DNA of 64,000 nt from Mesoplasma sp. JKS002658 (GTDB lineage: Bacteria; Bacillota_I; Bacilli_A; Mycoplasmatales; Mycoplasmataceae): NCBI RefSeq assembly GCF_023566355.1, contig NZ_JAKNSW010000001.1, positions 124,001 to 188,000 on the forward strand, in the 5' to 3' direction. The notes below the pieces were generated by a model that worked only from the letters and a program-made list of their open reading frames with translations, was not told where the DNA came from and made no database searches. Below, in pieces: positions 54,694-64,000 of this stretch. Position 1 is the stretch's first letter. Every line of letters starts with the position of its first letter. A program made the translations under genes and the position numbers.

Positions 54694-55966
54694 TCCTCGA
54701 CATCAAGCTTGAGAGATTTTAATTAGAGTAATTGAAAATCACGCTTTTTCAAACCTTTTATTAAATGAAGTTGCAAATAATAATCAATTAAAACCAGTTG
54801 ATAAGAATTTAGTGTTTAACTTAGTTCATGGAGTGGTGACCTGGAAGATTTATCTTTCGTATGTGGTTAATAAATTAATCGATAAGAAAAAAACACCAGT
54901 ATCAGTGCAAATTTTGCTTTGAATGGGAGTTTATCAACTCCGTTATTTAACTTCAATTCCGCCTTACGCTGTTGTTAATGAAAGTGTTAATTTAGTTAAA
55001 ACTATTGATCCAAAGTTCGCCGGACTAGTTAATAAGGTTTTAAAAACTCTTGTTCCTCAAGAAAGTGAACTTTATCTTGTTAAGGAAAAGAATCAGGACA
55101 AAAACTTTTGTTTAACTCATGCCTTTCCGTGAAAATTGTTCACCTTATTAAGCAATGATTATGGGAAAGAGAATGCTATGGGAGTTGTAATTGACTCGGT
55201 GAAAAAACCATTAATTAATTTTCGGGTAAATACTTTAAAAACCAGCGTTGAACAAATTCTAAATCAGTATCAAGACCAGTTTGGTCTTACTCGGGTTTTG
55301 GGAGTTGATGATTGTTTGATTGCTACTAAACCTTTGGTGCATTCTGAATTATATAGGCTTGGTGAAATTACAATTCAGGATGCAGCTTCAGTATTGGTTG
55401 GACAAGTTTTAAGCCCTAGTGTTAATAGTCGGGTGCTTGATATGTGCAGTGCTCCTGGGGGTAAACTTAGTCATCTTAGCGCTTTGATGCAAAATACTGG
55501 GGTCATTATCGCTTATGAATTGAACCCTTGACGAATTGATTTAATTCAACAGAATTTAGTTCGATTAGGATGCAATAATGTTGAATTGAGAACTCAAAAT
55601 GCACTTTTGGCAATTAATGACGAACCTTATGATTTTATTTTATTAGATGCTCCTTGCTCTGGCTTTGGGGTGTTAAAAAGAAAACCAGAAATTAAATTAA
55701 ACTTTAATAATTCTGGTGATGATTTTTTTACCTTAGTCCAAACCCAAGCTGAACTCTTAGAGGTTGCTTATCAAGTTTTAAAAAAAGGTGGGGTTATGGT
55801 TTATTCAACTTGCACGATAAATAAGGTTGAAAACCAAACCCAGATTGAGCGGTTTTTATCTGCTCATCCTGATATGAAAGTGGTTTTTAGTCAACAATTA
55901 TTTGGTTTTGAACAAGCGACTGATGGTTTTTTTATTTGTAAACTTATGAAGAAAGAAGAGAAATAA
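54671..55966 (+). CDS. rsmB: 16S rRNA m5C967 methyltransferase
   Basis: 431 residues from ATG 54671, overlapping gmk by 23 bases. The N-terminal NusB-like RNA-binding half (about 1-130) is followed by a SAM domain: [19 protein letters not shown] (about 255) and [17 protein letters not shown], with the catalytic Cys. A second Cys lies in [12 protein letters not shown]. Four or more TGA codons are Trp. It makes m5C967 in 16S rRNA. The TAATG junction couples it to the HAD gene. Confidence 0.92.
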
Positions 55967-56748
55967 TGCAGTGATGATTATTTAGTGATTATGATGGTAC
56001 GCTTCGAAATGGCGCTGATGGGAAAGTTGATCCTTCTGATTTGCGGTTTGTTCAAGAATTTATCGCCCAAAACCAAGTTTTTGTGATTGCAAGTGGTCGA
56101 CCTTATGAACAAATGCTTTATGAAATGAAAACTTTAAAGATTCAGTCATCATTTTATATTACTAACGCAGGGGCGATAATTCGTGATCAACACGGAAAGA
56201 TTCTTTATCAATGTGTTTTGCCTCATCAAGATCGTGACGTAATCATTGATTATTTGGAAAACCAGGAATTGCAAAGTTTAATTTATGCTACTCCTTTTGA
56301 AGAGTTTTACTTATTTACTGACCATCCTTCATATTATGAAAACGGTCAGTTGAAACGGAAGGTTACTAATTATTCGTTTATTGATTTAAAATCGTTTGAA
56401 TTAGTTTGTTTTAAAATTCAAGAAAAACGCGAAAAACTTGACCAGATTGCTCTTGATGTCCAAAGAATTGCTCCCAATTTAACAATTATTAAAAATAATG
56501 ATAGTGAAGTGTTAGAAATTCATCCACCTCACTCTTCTAAACGTCATGCAATTCAAGTATTACAAAAAAAGTTTAATGTTTCTGACAACCAAGTGATTGT
56601 GGTTGGCGATGATGATAATGATGTGGGAATGATAGAATATTTTGAAAATTCTTTTGTGATTAACCAACCCTATAACAAGGCAATTCAACCTTTGGCTACT
56701 TATCAAATTGACCATCTTTTTGAAATTGAAAACTTTTTAAAAAAATAA
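55966..56748 (+). CDS. HAD-superfamily (Cof-like) hydrolase
   Basis: 260 residues. It starts MQWWLFSDYDGTL, with both Trp encoded by TGA. The HAD motif I is DYDGT, motif II SGR and motif IV GDDDNDVGMIEYF. The Cof/HAD-IIB group dephosphorylates sugar phosphates, flavin or other small phosphates, substrate unknown. It is translationally coupled to rsmB by TAATG. The C-terminus ends just before a separate surface-protein gene. Confidence 0.88.
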
Positions 56749-56786
56749 GTCTTTTTCTTCCGTATACTTCAACGGGAGGTTTTTTT

Positions 56787-58340
56787 ATGTTTAAAAGTTT
56801 ATTCTTTAGTTTAGGATTATTCTCCACGCCTTTATTTTCTAGTATCGCACCAGTTGCTGACATCAATTTTTCTTTACCTTATCTTGATGACTTTATTCGT
56901 CCTGGTTATCAAGAAGATACTTATAAACTTAATAGCGAGGGTGAATTTAGTTCTACTTATACCAATAACGAGCAACACCTTTTTATTCATCACGGTTTAT
57001 TAGCAACAACGACTTTTAAGTACACTAAACCACTTCAAGCTCATGAAACCAACTGCTATGGAGGAGGTGAATCGGGAATTAATGTTATTGACACTGCTTT
57101 TAAACCTTCGCAAGAAATTTGGGACTTAACTAAACACTTAATCAATTATGATCATTTAAGTTTTGAAGAGAAAATGGTTGATTTAAGTGATGAAGAGCAA
57201 CAAGCAAATGATGAGAAAAAGTTTTTCCAGTTTAAAATTCAAGTTAATTTTGGTTTAACAATTAATGATCAAAGCTATAAATTTGTTGGAGAATTTACAC
57301 CACGTTATAGTTATCAAACTGGCATTCTTACCAGTGTAGCTTATCAAGATTTCCCCAACTCAGCTCAAGTGATTTTAAACCAACTTTATCAAGCTCAAAT
57401 TCACTTTGAACCATTTCTTTCTGTTCATGAACAAAAACGTTACACCGAGAGTGATTTGCAAGGACCAGGAGTGATGCCTCGGTTTTGAATCAGTGGGTGC
57501 TATAACTCTCAATATTTTGAAGATTTGCAAGTAAATGTTCCTTATAATAACGAAGTTTATGCAACCCTTACCACTAAAATTATTGCAATGTCTTTGTTTC
57601 ACCTTATCAAAATTCTTGACTTTACCCATGCTCAACAAATCGAAATTAATTTAGAGTTTGACCCCACCAAACAACAACTTCCGATTGATAATCTTGATCT
57701 CTACTTCAAGATTGATAATTTTATTAAAAGTCATTTTAAAGCAAATTCTCCGATTCAACTCTGGTATGAAAATTTACGTACTCAACCATTACCTGTGTTC
57801 AACCATGCAAATAATCACACAACTCTTTGCTTGCCAATTTCTTTTAAAGAGGCTATGGGAAGTAGTAATTATCAACAAATTCTTGGTCAACCTTTGGTCA
57901 AGGTCAATATTTTTAAGAAGATTGATTTGAAAACAATTGGTTGACCAGAAGTAATTACTTATCAGACTCCAACGCAATTAGAAACAATTATCAACACTTT
58001 ATTGGTGAAAAATTACCTATTACCCTCAGATGTTATTAGTAAGGTTATCAATAACAAACTATTTTTAGAAGGAAACAATGCTCAAGTTAGCAATAAAATA
58101 GAGATTCTTCTACATAAAGAAGAAACTTCATCACCTCCACCACTTGTCGAAGCGCCTTCTTTGATTCCTGATGATAGGAATAATCACAATGATCAACTTA
58201 ATCCTGATTCTGAATCTACAAATTATAAAAACTCTGGTTCTAAAAATCTTGAATTATTGTGGTTGTTGTTATTAGGAGTTTTTGTCTGTTTGTTGCTGTT
58301 GTTTATCTGGTGACGAATTAAAAAGAAAAAGAAAAGATAA
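56787..58340 (+). CDS. Unknown surface protein with signal and C-terminal anchor
   Basis: 517 residues. Signal-like N-terminus (MFKSLFFSLGLFSTPLFSS), a long outer domain of mixed beta pattern and a Pro/Ser/Asn-rich stalk (about 455-485). One membrane helix follows near the end, and then a strongly basic tail (WWRIKKKKKR). It should sit on the outer face. It lies directly upstream of the Stp phosphatase and PrkC kinase genes, so it could be a partner or substrate, but this is not shown. No family recognised. Confidence 0.8.
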
Positions 58341-58368
58341 TGGTAAAATAAAACTATACGAGGTAACT

Positions 58369-59154
58369 GTGAAATTCGAAGTAAGCAAAATTTCTGAAAA
58401 AGGTGATTTTAGAACGCAAAATCAGGATCGAGTTGATTATGCATTCAATAAGTATGGTCAGTTTTTAGCGATTGTTTGTGATGGGATGGGAGGTCATCCT
58501 CACGGTGATTTGGCAGCAGAAATTGGTTTAAATGAGTTTTTAGCTTTATTTAAAACGACAAACTTTGCTAATTTTAAAAGATACGAAATCAGACAATGAT
58601 TAGAAGTTGTGGTACTGAAAATTCGGGTAAAAATGGAGATAATCGCCAACGATGATCAACAAAAATTGGCGATGGGGACCACTTTATCAGCACTTTTAAT
58701 TGTTGATGGAAAAAATGGTTTTACTGTTAATGTTGGTGATTCAAGAATTTATCAGTTCTACCATGACAAATTAAAACAGTTAACAATTGATCAAAATTTG
58801 TATAATCAAACAAGAGCTTCTGAACGAAGAAAGATTAACCATCTTTATGAAGATGATCAACGGTTTAATCCTCGTCACTATTGAAAAATTTTAACCAGTG
58901 CTTTGGGGCCAGAAAAAAATATTCAAGTTGATGTTAAGCACTTAAAAAAAATTCGTGGTTCTTTTCTTTTAACTAGTGATGGAGTTCATGATTATATCAA
59001 TCCTGAAGTAATTAAAAACGTTTTGGCGAGTAATGATGCTTTAGCACAGAAGGGAAAAAATTTAATTAATTTGGCCTTGACTGGAGCTTCGGCTGATAAT
59101 TTATCTTTAATTATTTTAGAAGTTAGTGGTGAACAAAATGGAATTAAAAATTAA
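58369..59154 (+). CDS. stp: PP2C-type serine/threonine phosphatase
   Basis: 261 residues from GTG 58369 behind CGAGG. The PP2C motifs are present: RTQNQDR (about 14), VCDGMGGHPHG (about 40), GTTLSALLI, VGDSRIY, LLTSDGVHDY and DNLSLII. The Mg-binding Asp residues are conserved. It reverses phosphorylation by the kinase encoded next. Several TGA codons are Trp. It overlaps the kinase gene by 17 bases, a tight pair found in most Firmicutes. Confidence 0.93.
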
Positions 59155-60208
59155 TCAAGTAATTGATAGTCGGTACAAAATCATTAGCAAAGAAGGCAAG
59201 GGGGCTACTAGTTTAGTTTATAAAGTTCTTGACCTCACCAATAATGCCTTTAAAGCTTTAAAAATTTTAACAACAGCTAAAAATGTTGATGTTGCGTTTA
59301 AAAAAGAAGCAGGAATTTTGTCTTCGCTAAATTTTGAACATTATGTTACTCCGATTGATGACTTTGGAATCTTTACTTTTGAAAATGAAAATTATCCTTA
59401 TATGGTTTTAGAATTTTATCCAAATAAAACGATTCAAAATATCGCTTCTACTAACACCTATTTGCTTTTTTCTAATAACGAATTAGAATATTATTTCAAA
59501 CGAATTTTGCTGGGGTTAAAGGGGATTCATGATAATCAAGTGACCAAAATGATTCATAAAGACCTTAAGCCGCAGAATATTTTATTGAACGCAAAGTGAG
59601 ATCCTTTCATCGCTGATTTTGGGATTAGCCAAGTTTTACAAACTGAAAAAAATACTTTGATTGAAGCTAGCGGAACACCAAAGTACATGGCTCCTGAACT
59701 CTTTTTAGAAAACAATTATGATAAAAACATTAACCAACCCTACTATATCGATATTTATGCAATTGGAGTGATGCTTTATGCTTATTCAACAGGAATGATT
59801 CCTTTTGAAAATTTTGATGTAATTGATTATCCTGAACAAACCCATAAGAAGGAAATTGCAACGCGTGATTTAAACTTATGGATGGATTTAGTTAAACCTT
59901 CAGTTTATAATCCTGAAATTAATCGTGCTTTAGAAAACGTAATCTTAAGGGCGATGGCGAAAGATTATCATAAACGTTATCAAACTTTAAATGAATTGAT
60001 GGATGATTTTGACCAAATTGATAACAATAATTTTAAACCTTTTGAAGATTACAATACTCGTCCTAAAAATATTGAAAAACCATTAGTAACTTATGTTAGC
60101 AAGTTTAATCGGTTTTTAAAAATCTTTAACTGAAAATGATTAGTGATGATGATTTTAATCTTGTTGGTAATTGTTTTTGGTTTTGCATTAGTAATTAACT
60201 TAGTTTAG
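59138..60208 (+). CDS. prkC: PrkC/Stk-like Ser/Thr protein kinase
   Basis: 356 residues. The kinase domain shows the Gly loop KEGKGATSLVYK, ALKIL Lys, IHKDLKPQN catalytic loop with Asp, ADFG as DFG and the APE motif in MAPELF. One C-terminal membrane helix (about residues 332-354) ends the protein. The PASTA wall-sensing domains are absent, fitting a wall-less bacterium. It shares an operon with the phosphatase and rsgA. A possible GTG start at 59126 would add four residues; ATG 59138 is preferred. Confidence 0.93.
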
Positions 60209-60217
60209 GAAAGCAAA

Positions 60218-61129
60218 ATGATAAAAAAAGAAAAAGGAATGATTTTAGATATTGATAGTGATCAAAGTGAGGTTTTTGCTTTTGATCGTCAAGAAATCAT
60301 TTCGTGTTATGCCAAAGGGAATTTAAAAAAGCTGACCAAAACTTTTTATGTTGGGGATTTGGTAATGTTTGAACACTTAAATGATCAAAGTGGTTATATT
60401 ACCAAAATTTTTCCTCGAAAAAATACTTTATTTCGTCCTAAAATCGCTAATATTGACAATGTTTTACTCGTGAACGCTTTAAAAGAACCTTCGCTCAATA
60501 CTTTTTTATTAGATAAGTATCTTGCTTTTTTAGAAGTATACCAAATTGAACCTTTATTAGTTTTTACTAAAAAAGATTTGTTAACAAATGATGACTTAAT
60601 TTTTACAAAAGTTAAAGCTTATCAAGAAATGGGTTATACCACTTTTCTTTTAAATAATAATTCTCCAGACAAAAAGGTTTTGGGTGAAATTGAAAAGATA
60701 ATGGAAAACAAACTTTCAGTTTTTGTTGGACAAACAGGAGCAGGGAAAACAAGTACATTGAATAATTTCTTAAGTTTTGAGAACCAACAAAGAACGAATT
60801 CTATTTCTAAAGCTTTAAATCGTGGAAAACACACAACCACCAAAATTCGAATTTATGTTATTAATCAAGTAATTTTTTTAGCCGATTCTCCAGGATTTTC
60901 TGCATTTGATTTAAAAGGAATTAGTTTAGCAGAATTACGTTCTGCTTTTCGGATTTTTGAAAAATATCAAGGCGAGTGTAAGTTTAATGATTGTTTACAT
61001 TTAAGTGAAAAGGGATGTATGATTAAAAAAAAGGTTGAAACCCAGGATATTCCGTTGTTTTTTTATGAAGACTATATCAAAATTGCAGAAGAAGTACAGA
61101 AAGAGGAAAGTTCATGGCAGAAATTATAA
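60218..61129 (+). CDS. rsgA: Ribosome small-subunit GTPase RsgA
   Basis: 303 residues. The circularly permuted G domain has G4 TKKD first (about 112), then P-loop GQTGAGKTSTLNN (about 171) and DSPGF. The C-terminal zinc motif CKFNDC...H....KGC is intact. An N-terminal OB domain lies upstream. It assists late 30S assembly. Nine bases after prkC, in the usual Firmicute order prkC-rsgA-rpe-thiN. The rpe gene overlaps its 3' end by 16 bases. Confidence 0.95.
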   Translation: MIKKEKGMILDIDSDQSEVFAFDRQEIISCYAKGNLKKLTKTFYVGDLVMFEHLNDQSGYITKIFPRKNTLFRPKIANIDNVLLVNALKEPSLNTFLLDKYLAFLEVYQIEPLLVFTKKDLLTNDDLIFTKVKAYQEMGYTTFLLNNNSPDKKVLGEIEKIMENKLSVFVGQTGAGKTSTLNNFLSFENQQRTNSISKALNRGKHTTTKIRIYVINQVIFLADSPGFSAFDLKGISLAELRSAFRIFEKYQGECKFNDCLHLSEKGCMIKKKVETQDIPLFFYEDYIKIAEEVQKEESSWQKL

Positions 61130-61794
61130 TTGCACCCAGTTTGTTAAGTGCGAATTTTATTAATTTAAAAACTGAAATTGAAAGTTGTTTAGCAGCTGGT
61201 ACTGATTGAATTCATTATGATGTGATGGATCGACACTTTGTTTCAAATTTAACTTTTGGACCCAAAATTTTAAAAGATATTGTCAGTGAGTTTCCGCAAT
61301 TAAAGTTAGATCTTCACTTCATGGTAGAAATTACTGTTAATCTTCAAGAATATTTAAAAGAGTATTTTGCTTGTCAACCAAAATCAATGACAATGCACAT
61401 TGAATCGCTAAAAAAGAAAAGTAATATTCATCAATTTATTGATGAATGCCACTTTCATGGAGTCAATTGTACTTTGGCAATTTCACCGACCACAAAGATT
61501 GTTGAGGTCGTTCCGTTTCTGGACCGTTTGGATGGAGTTTTGGTCATGAGTGTAAAACCAGGTTTTGGTGGTCAGACTTTTATGCCCGAGGTTTTAGATA
61601 AGATTCGATTTTTAGATGCGTTTAAGAAGGATAAAGCTCTGAATTATGATATTCAAGTTGATGGAGGAATTAATTTAGAAACTGGGAAGCTTGCTTTTTT
61701 AGCAGGAGCAAACCAATTTGTAGCAGGAAATAGCTTTTTTGAAAGTAATCAAAAAAAAGTCTTTGTAGAAACATTCATAAATTATGGAAAATAA
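61114..61794 (+). CDS. rpe: Ribulose-phosphate 3-epimerase
   Basis: 226 residues; ATG 61114 overlaps rsgA. PSLLSANF, HYDVMDRHFV, LHFMV, MSVKPGFGGQTF and VDGGIN are the standard catalytic blocks of this TIM-barrel enzyme. It interconverts ribulose-5-P and xylulose-5-P in the pentose phosphate path. One TGA is Trp. Its 3' end overlaps thiN by 11 bases. Confidence 0.95.
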
Positions 61795-62416
61795 AAAAGT
61801 TGTTCTAATTGTTACCACCACCACCCAACTCAACTTTGATCGTTATAATAACGAACAATTTTTTATTATCGGTGTTGAACGGGGATGTTTGGACTTAATT
61901 GAAAAGAAAATTAAACTTGATTTAGCAATTAGTGATTTTGATCAGGTTCTACCAGAAGAATTGGTCTTAATTAAGGATTATGCTTTGCAATTCACTAAAC
62001 TAAGTTTTGATAAGGATTGATTAGATGGTTTGGTAGCACTCAAAACAGCAAGAGAACTTTTCCCTCAAGCACCAATAAAATTTGTATCTAAACCAACTAA
62101 ACGTTATGATATGAACCTTTCAATTCTTGATATTATGAATCAATATGACGATGTAGAAATTTTTAATGAACATTCTCTGATAAAAAAAATCCCTGCCGGT
62201 ACTAGGGAAATTAACTTTAATAATTTTCAAGAAATGACTTACTTATCTTTCTTTAGTTTAAAGAATAACAATCACCTTATCTTAGAAAACTTAGCATATC
62301 CCTACCAAGGAATTTTGGACGTTTTCTCTACTCGATGCATTTCTAATGCTTTCATTGCTTATCAGAATCCAAAGATTAGTAACAGTGAACCTTTGGTAGT
62401 GATTATGAGCAAGTAA
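61784..62416 (+). CDS. thiN: Thiamine pyrophosphokinase-like protein
   Basis: 210 residues. IGVERGCLDLIEKKIKLDLAISDFDQ (about 28-52) matches the ThiN/TPK N-terminal block (GVDRG...DLAIGDFDS). The SerXaaDH-type catalytic region is divergent (KRYDMN instead of the usual GgR.DH.L.N). It would convert thiamine and ATP into TPP, using imported thiamine. The order rpe-thiN is common. One TGA is Trp. No terminator is seen; it meets the minus-strand gene tail-to-tail only two bases away. Confidence 0.82.
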
Positions 62417-62418
62417 AC

Positions 62419-62883
62419 TTAAGCTTTTGCTTTTCTTTTATTAATTTTGTTAGATTCTTTTAAACGAATTTTAGCTTCTTTTAAGTTAATTTCGTTTTTT
62501 CTTTTTTTCAAAATAGTTTCGTTAAGTCGAATTTTTAATTTAGCTTCTTTCTCATAATCTCGAACTAATCTAGCTTTACGAATCGCTTGTTTGATACTTT
62601 TTTCTCTCGTTCTAGAAATCATATATTCTGCTTTAGCAATTTTAAATTCTGATTTTAACTTCGAATTTCACTCTGCTTGTGATAAGGCACTAGTATAGTT
62701 GGTGATTTCATAAGTATCAGGTTCTGCTTCATTGTTTATTTTTAAAAAAGTTTTATCCATGATTGCTTGTTGACGCGCATCAGCTAAAGCAGCCTCTTTA
62801 GTTGAATAGATTCCGTTTTCATCTTCAGTTACATATAAAAGGTTATCGTCTTCGTTCTTAATAATTGATCATTTTTTATCCAT
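62419..62883 (-). CDS. Unknown small basic protein
   Basis: 154 residues from ATG 62883 on the minus strand, with TGA twice as Trp. The first 60 residues are acidic and mixed. The last 90 are extremely Lys/Arg-rich and probably one long helix (RLNETILKKRKNEINLKEAK). No membrane span. Nucleic-acid binding is plausible but unproven. It is convergent with thiN, ending two bases from the thiN stop, and no terminator separates them. Confidence 0.7.
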
Positions 62884-62927
62884 TAAATCACTGACCTCGC
62901 TATAGATACATTTTACCATTTTGGAAC

Positions 62928-62956
62928 AAAAAAACCGGTCGTGAAACCGGATAAAA
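62928..62956 (-). terminator. Terminator of tRNA-Leu
   Basis: Minus strand CCGGT/ACCGG stem with a seven-T tail directly downstream of the tRNA. Confidence 0.8.
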
Positions 62957-62961
62957 TACAA

Positions 62962-63046
62962 TGGTGCCCTCTACCGGGGTCGAACCGGTACGAGTTTCCT
63001 CGTTAGATTTTGAGTCTAATGCGTCTGCCAATTCCGCCAAGAGGGC
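62962..63046 (-). tRNA. tRNA-Leu (CAA)
   Basis: Minus-strand cloverleaf of 85 bases. GCCCTCT/AGAGGGC acceptor, anticodon loop CTCAAAA (anticodon CAA), long variable arm CGAGGAAACTCG typical of leucine tRNAs, GGTTCGACCCC T-arm and an encoded CCA. Confidence 0.95.
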
Positions 63047-63109
63047 ATAGTCTTATTATATAGAAAAACCAGCTATTTTTATAATATAATTTCGATATGA
63101 GGCTCTAAA

Positions 63110-63913
63110 ATGCGATTACTTTCCTACTTTTTTTTAATTCTTTGAATTGTTCTCTTCCCAGTAATTGCTGGAGTAGTTTCTTATAGTACTAAAGATGATA
63201 GTTATTACTACTTGGCGTTGATTTCAATTGTTTGTGTTTTTAATTTAATTTGATTTATTTTGAATAAAAATAATCCAAAAATGGATATCGTTAGTAAAAT
63301 TGGTAGTTTATTAGTACTAAATGTTTTTGCTTATTTTTCGATCAAAAAAACTTATGAAATCAATAAGGTTAAAAAGGCACGCAAAGTTCAAGAAAACCAT
63401 CGTTATGTTTTTCCTGTCAACCATAAACAAACTAATGTTGAGGATAAAGAACCACAAATTGAAGACTTTGATTTTGATTTTACTGATGATGAATTAAAAA
63501 CTTTTAAAATCAAACAAGACCAAAAGTTACAAAGAGTTCAAGAGAAAGAAACTATTAATCAATTAAACAACGCTTCAATTGAAGCTAATCGAAAAATTAT
63601 TTGAGGTTTTGGAGTTTATCTTTTGTTTTTAATCTATGAACAAACTCCAACAATTACCAATACTTATGAAATTATTGAAAGTTATAAAACGATAGTTAAT
63701 GATCCTAAGCAATTGACTAAAAATATTCATGAATTTTCACTTCGCAAGGATTTAAAGGAATTTATTCCTGACTATAATCAAAATAGTCAGGTGGAAACAG
63801 TTTTACTTGAAACTCCAAGCACAGAGTTTAAGGTTGCTTTAAAACAAGATAGAGTTGATATGGAAATTAAGGCTAAAATGAATACGACTGTTAAAAAAAA
63901 TAAAGCATCTTAA
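63110..63913 (+). CDS. Unknown membrane protein with charged inner region
   Basis: 267 residues from ATG 63110; TGA three times as Trp. Two or three N-terminal hydrophobic helices (about 5-50, and one near 60-78) are followed by about 70 very acidic/basic residues. Another short hydrophobic stretch lies near 165-178, and a polar C-terminus follows. TATAATATAAT upstream (about 63080-63090) is a good promoter. No family is recognised. The gene sits between tRNA-Leu (divergent) and rpmB (convergent). Confidence 0.8.
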
Positions 63914-63928
63914 GATGCTTTATTTTTA
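63896..63928. terminator. Bidirectional terminator
   Basis: AAATAAAGCATC/GATGCTTTATTT with a four-base loop, overlapping the end of the plus-strand gene and facing rpmB. Confidence 0.85.
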
Positions 63929-63939
63929 CGCTTGTAATA

Positions 63940-64000
63940 TTAAACTAACTTTTCAGTTTTTTTAAGAGTTCTTAAAGTACGAGTAGAAACCTTAACTGTT
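63940..64000 (-). CDS. rpmB: 50S ribosomal protein L28, C-terminal fragment
   Basis: Minus-strand frame enters at the window edge and ends at TAA 63940-63942. The readable tail, TVKVSTRTLRTLKKTEKLV, matches the C-terminus of L28 (KVSTRALRxxxK). The rest lies outside the window. L28 is a small 50S protein near the exit-tunnel and E-site region. Confidence 0.85.
   Translation of the reverse strand, partial: TVKVSTRTLRTLKKTEKLV

Overview
This is AT-rich DNA from a mollicute that reads UGA as tryptophan. Nearly every reading frame crosses in-frame TGA codons at conserved Trp positions. The window also carries a tRNA-Trp(UCA) beside a tRNA-Trp(CCA). Having both, together with an overall gene order like that of Firmicutes (tyrS...rpsD-ezrA-thiI; polA-mutM-dnaB-dnaI; gap-pgk; gmk-rsmB-stp-prkC-rsgA-rpe-thiN), suggests the Spiroplasma/Entomoplasma/Mesoplasma/M. 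mycoides side of the class. No rRNA is present, so a species name is not justified.

Layout. 1-6.1 kb: a truncated gene, a secreted papain-like cysteine peptidase, lepA with a metallopeptidase, and two unknown proteins. 6.2-14.2 kb: typA, an ABC exporter, enolase, ruvX, hpt, coaD and a degenerate DHH phosphoesterase. 14.2-21.8 kb: tRNA-His, unknown proteins, acpP, a Fur-family regulator, the two tRNA-Trp genes, two degV genes (minus), ytpR, pncB and tyrS. 21.8-27.4 kb: an accessory island. 27.5-40.5 kb: rpsD (minus), ezrA, thiI, dnaE, polA, mutM, dnaB and dnaI. 40.5-42.8 kb: a second accessory cassette. 42.9-50.3 kb: gapA, pgk, unknown proteins, tdk, a deoxyribosyltransferase, a PnuC-like transporter and a membrane protein. 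50.3-53.1 kb (minus): RNase J and def. 53.2-62.4 kb: rsmD, gmk, rsmB, a HAD phosphatase, a surface protein, stp, prkC, rsgA, rpe and thiN. The end holds a small minus-strand gene, tRNA-Leu, a membrane protein and the 3' end of rpmB.

The two accessory cassettes are the main discoveries. The first (21.98-26.72 kb) looks like a streptolysin S-type azole peptide (TOMM) cluster. It has a 49-residue precursor ending in a cysteine-rich core, then SagB-like dehydrogenase, SagC-like E1/leader-binding protein, SagD-like YcaO cyclodehydratase, an ABC ATPase and an ABC-2 permease. It sits between tyrS and rpsD, next to a broken protein-kinase gene. The second (40.55-42.78 kb) looks like a minimal microcin C-type operon. 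It has an MccF-like immunity peptidase, an eight-codon gene ending in Asn (MFVGLMMN) behind a perfect ribosome-binding site, a terminator-like hairpin, and a full-length MccB-like adenylyltransferase. Two short RiPP-type toxin systems in one 64 kb mollicute window are unexpected in such reduced genomes.

The rest is housekeeping in short operons with overlapping or touching genes. Translation, glycolysis, replication/repair, nucleotide salvage and a Stp/PrkC signalling pair dominate. Functions come from motifs and family recall read by eye; no database search was run.
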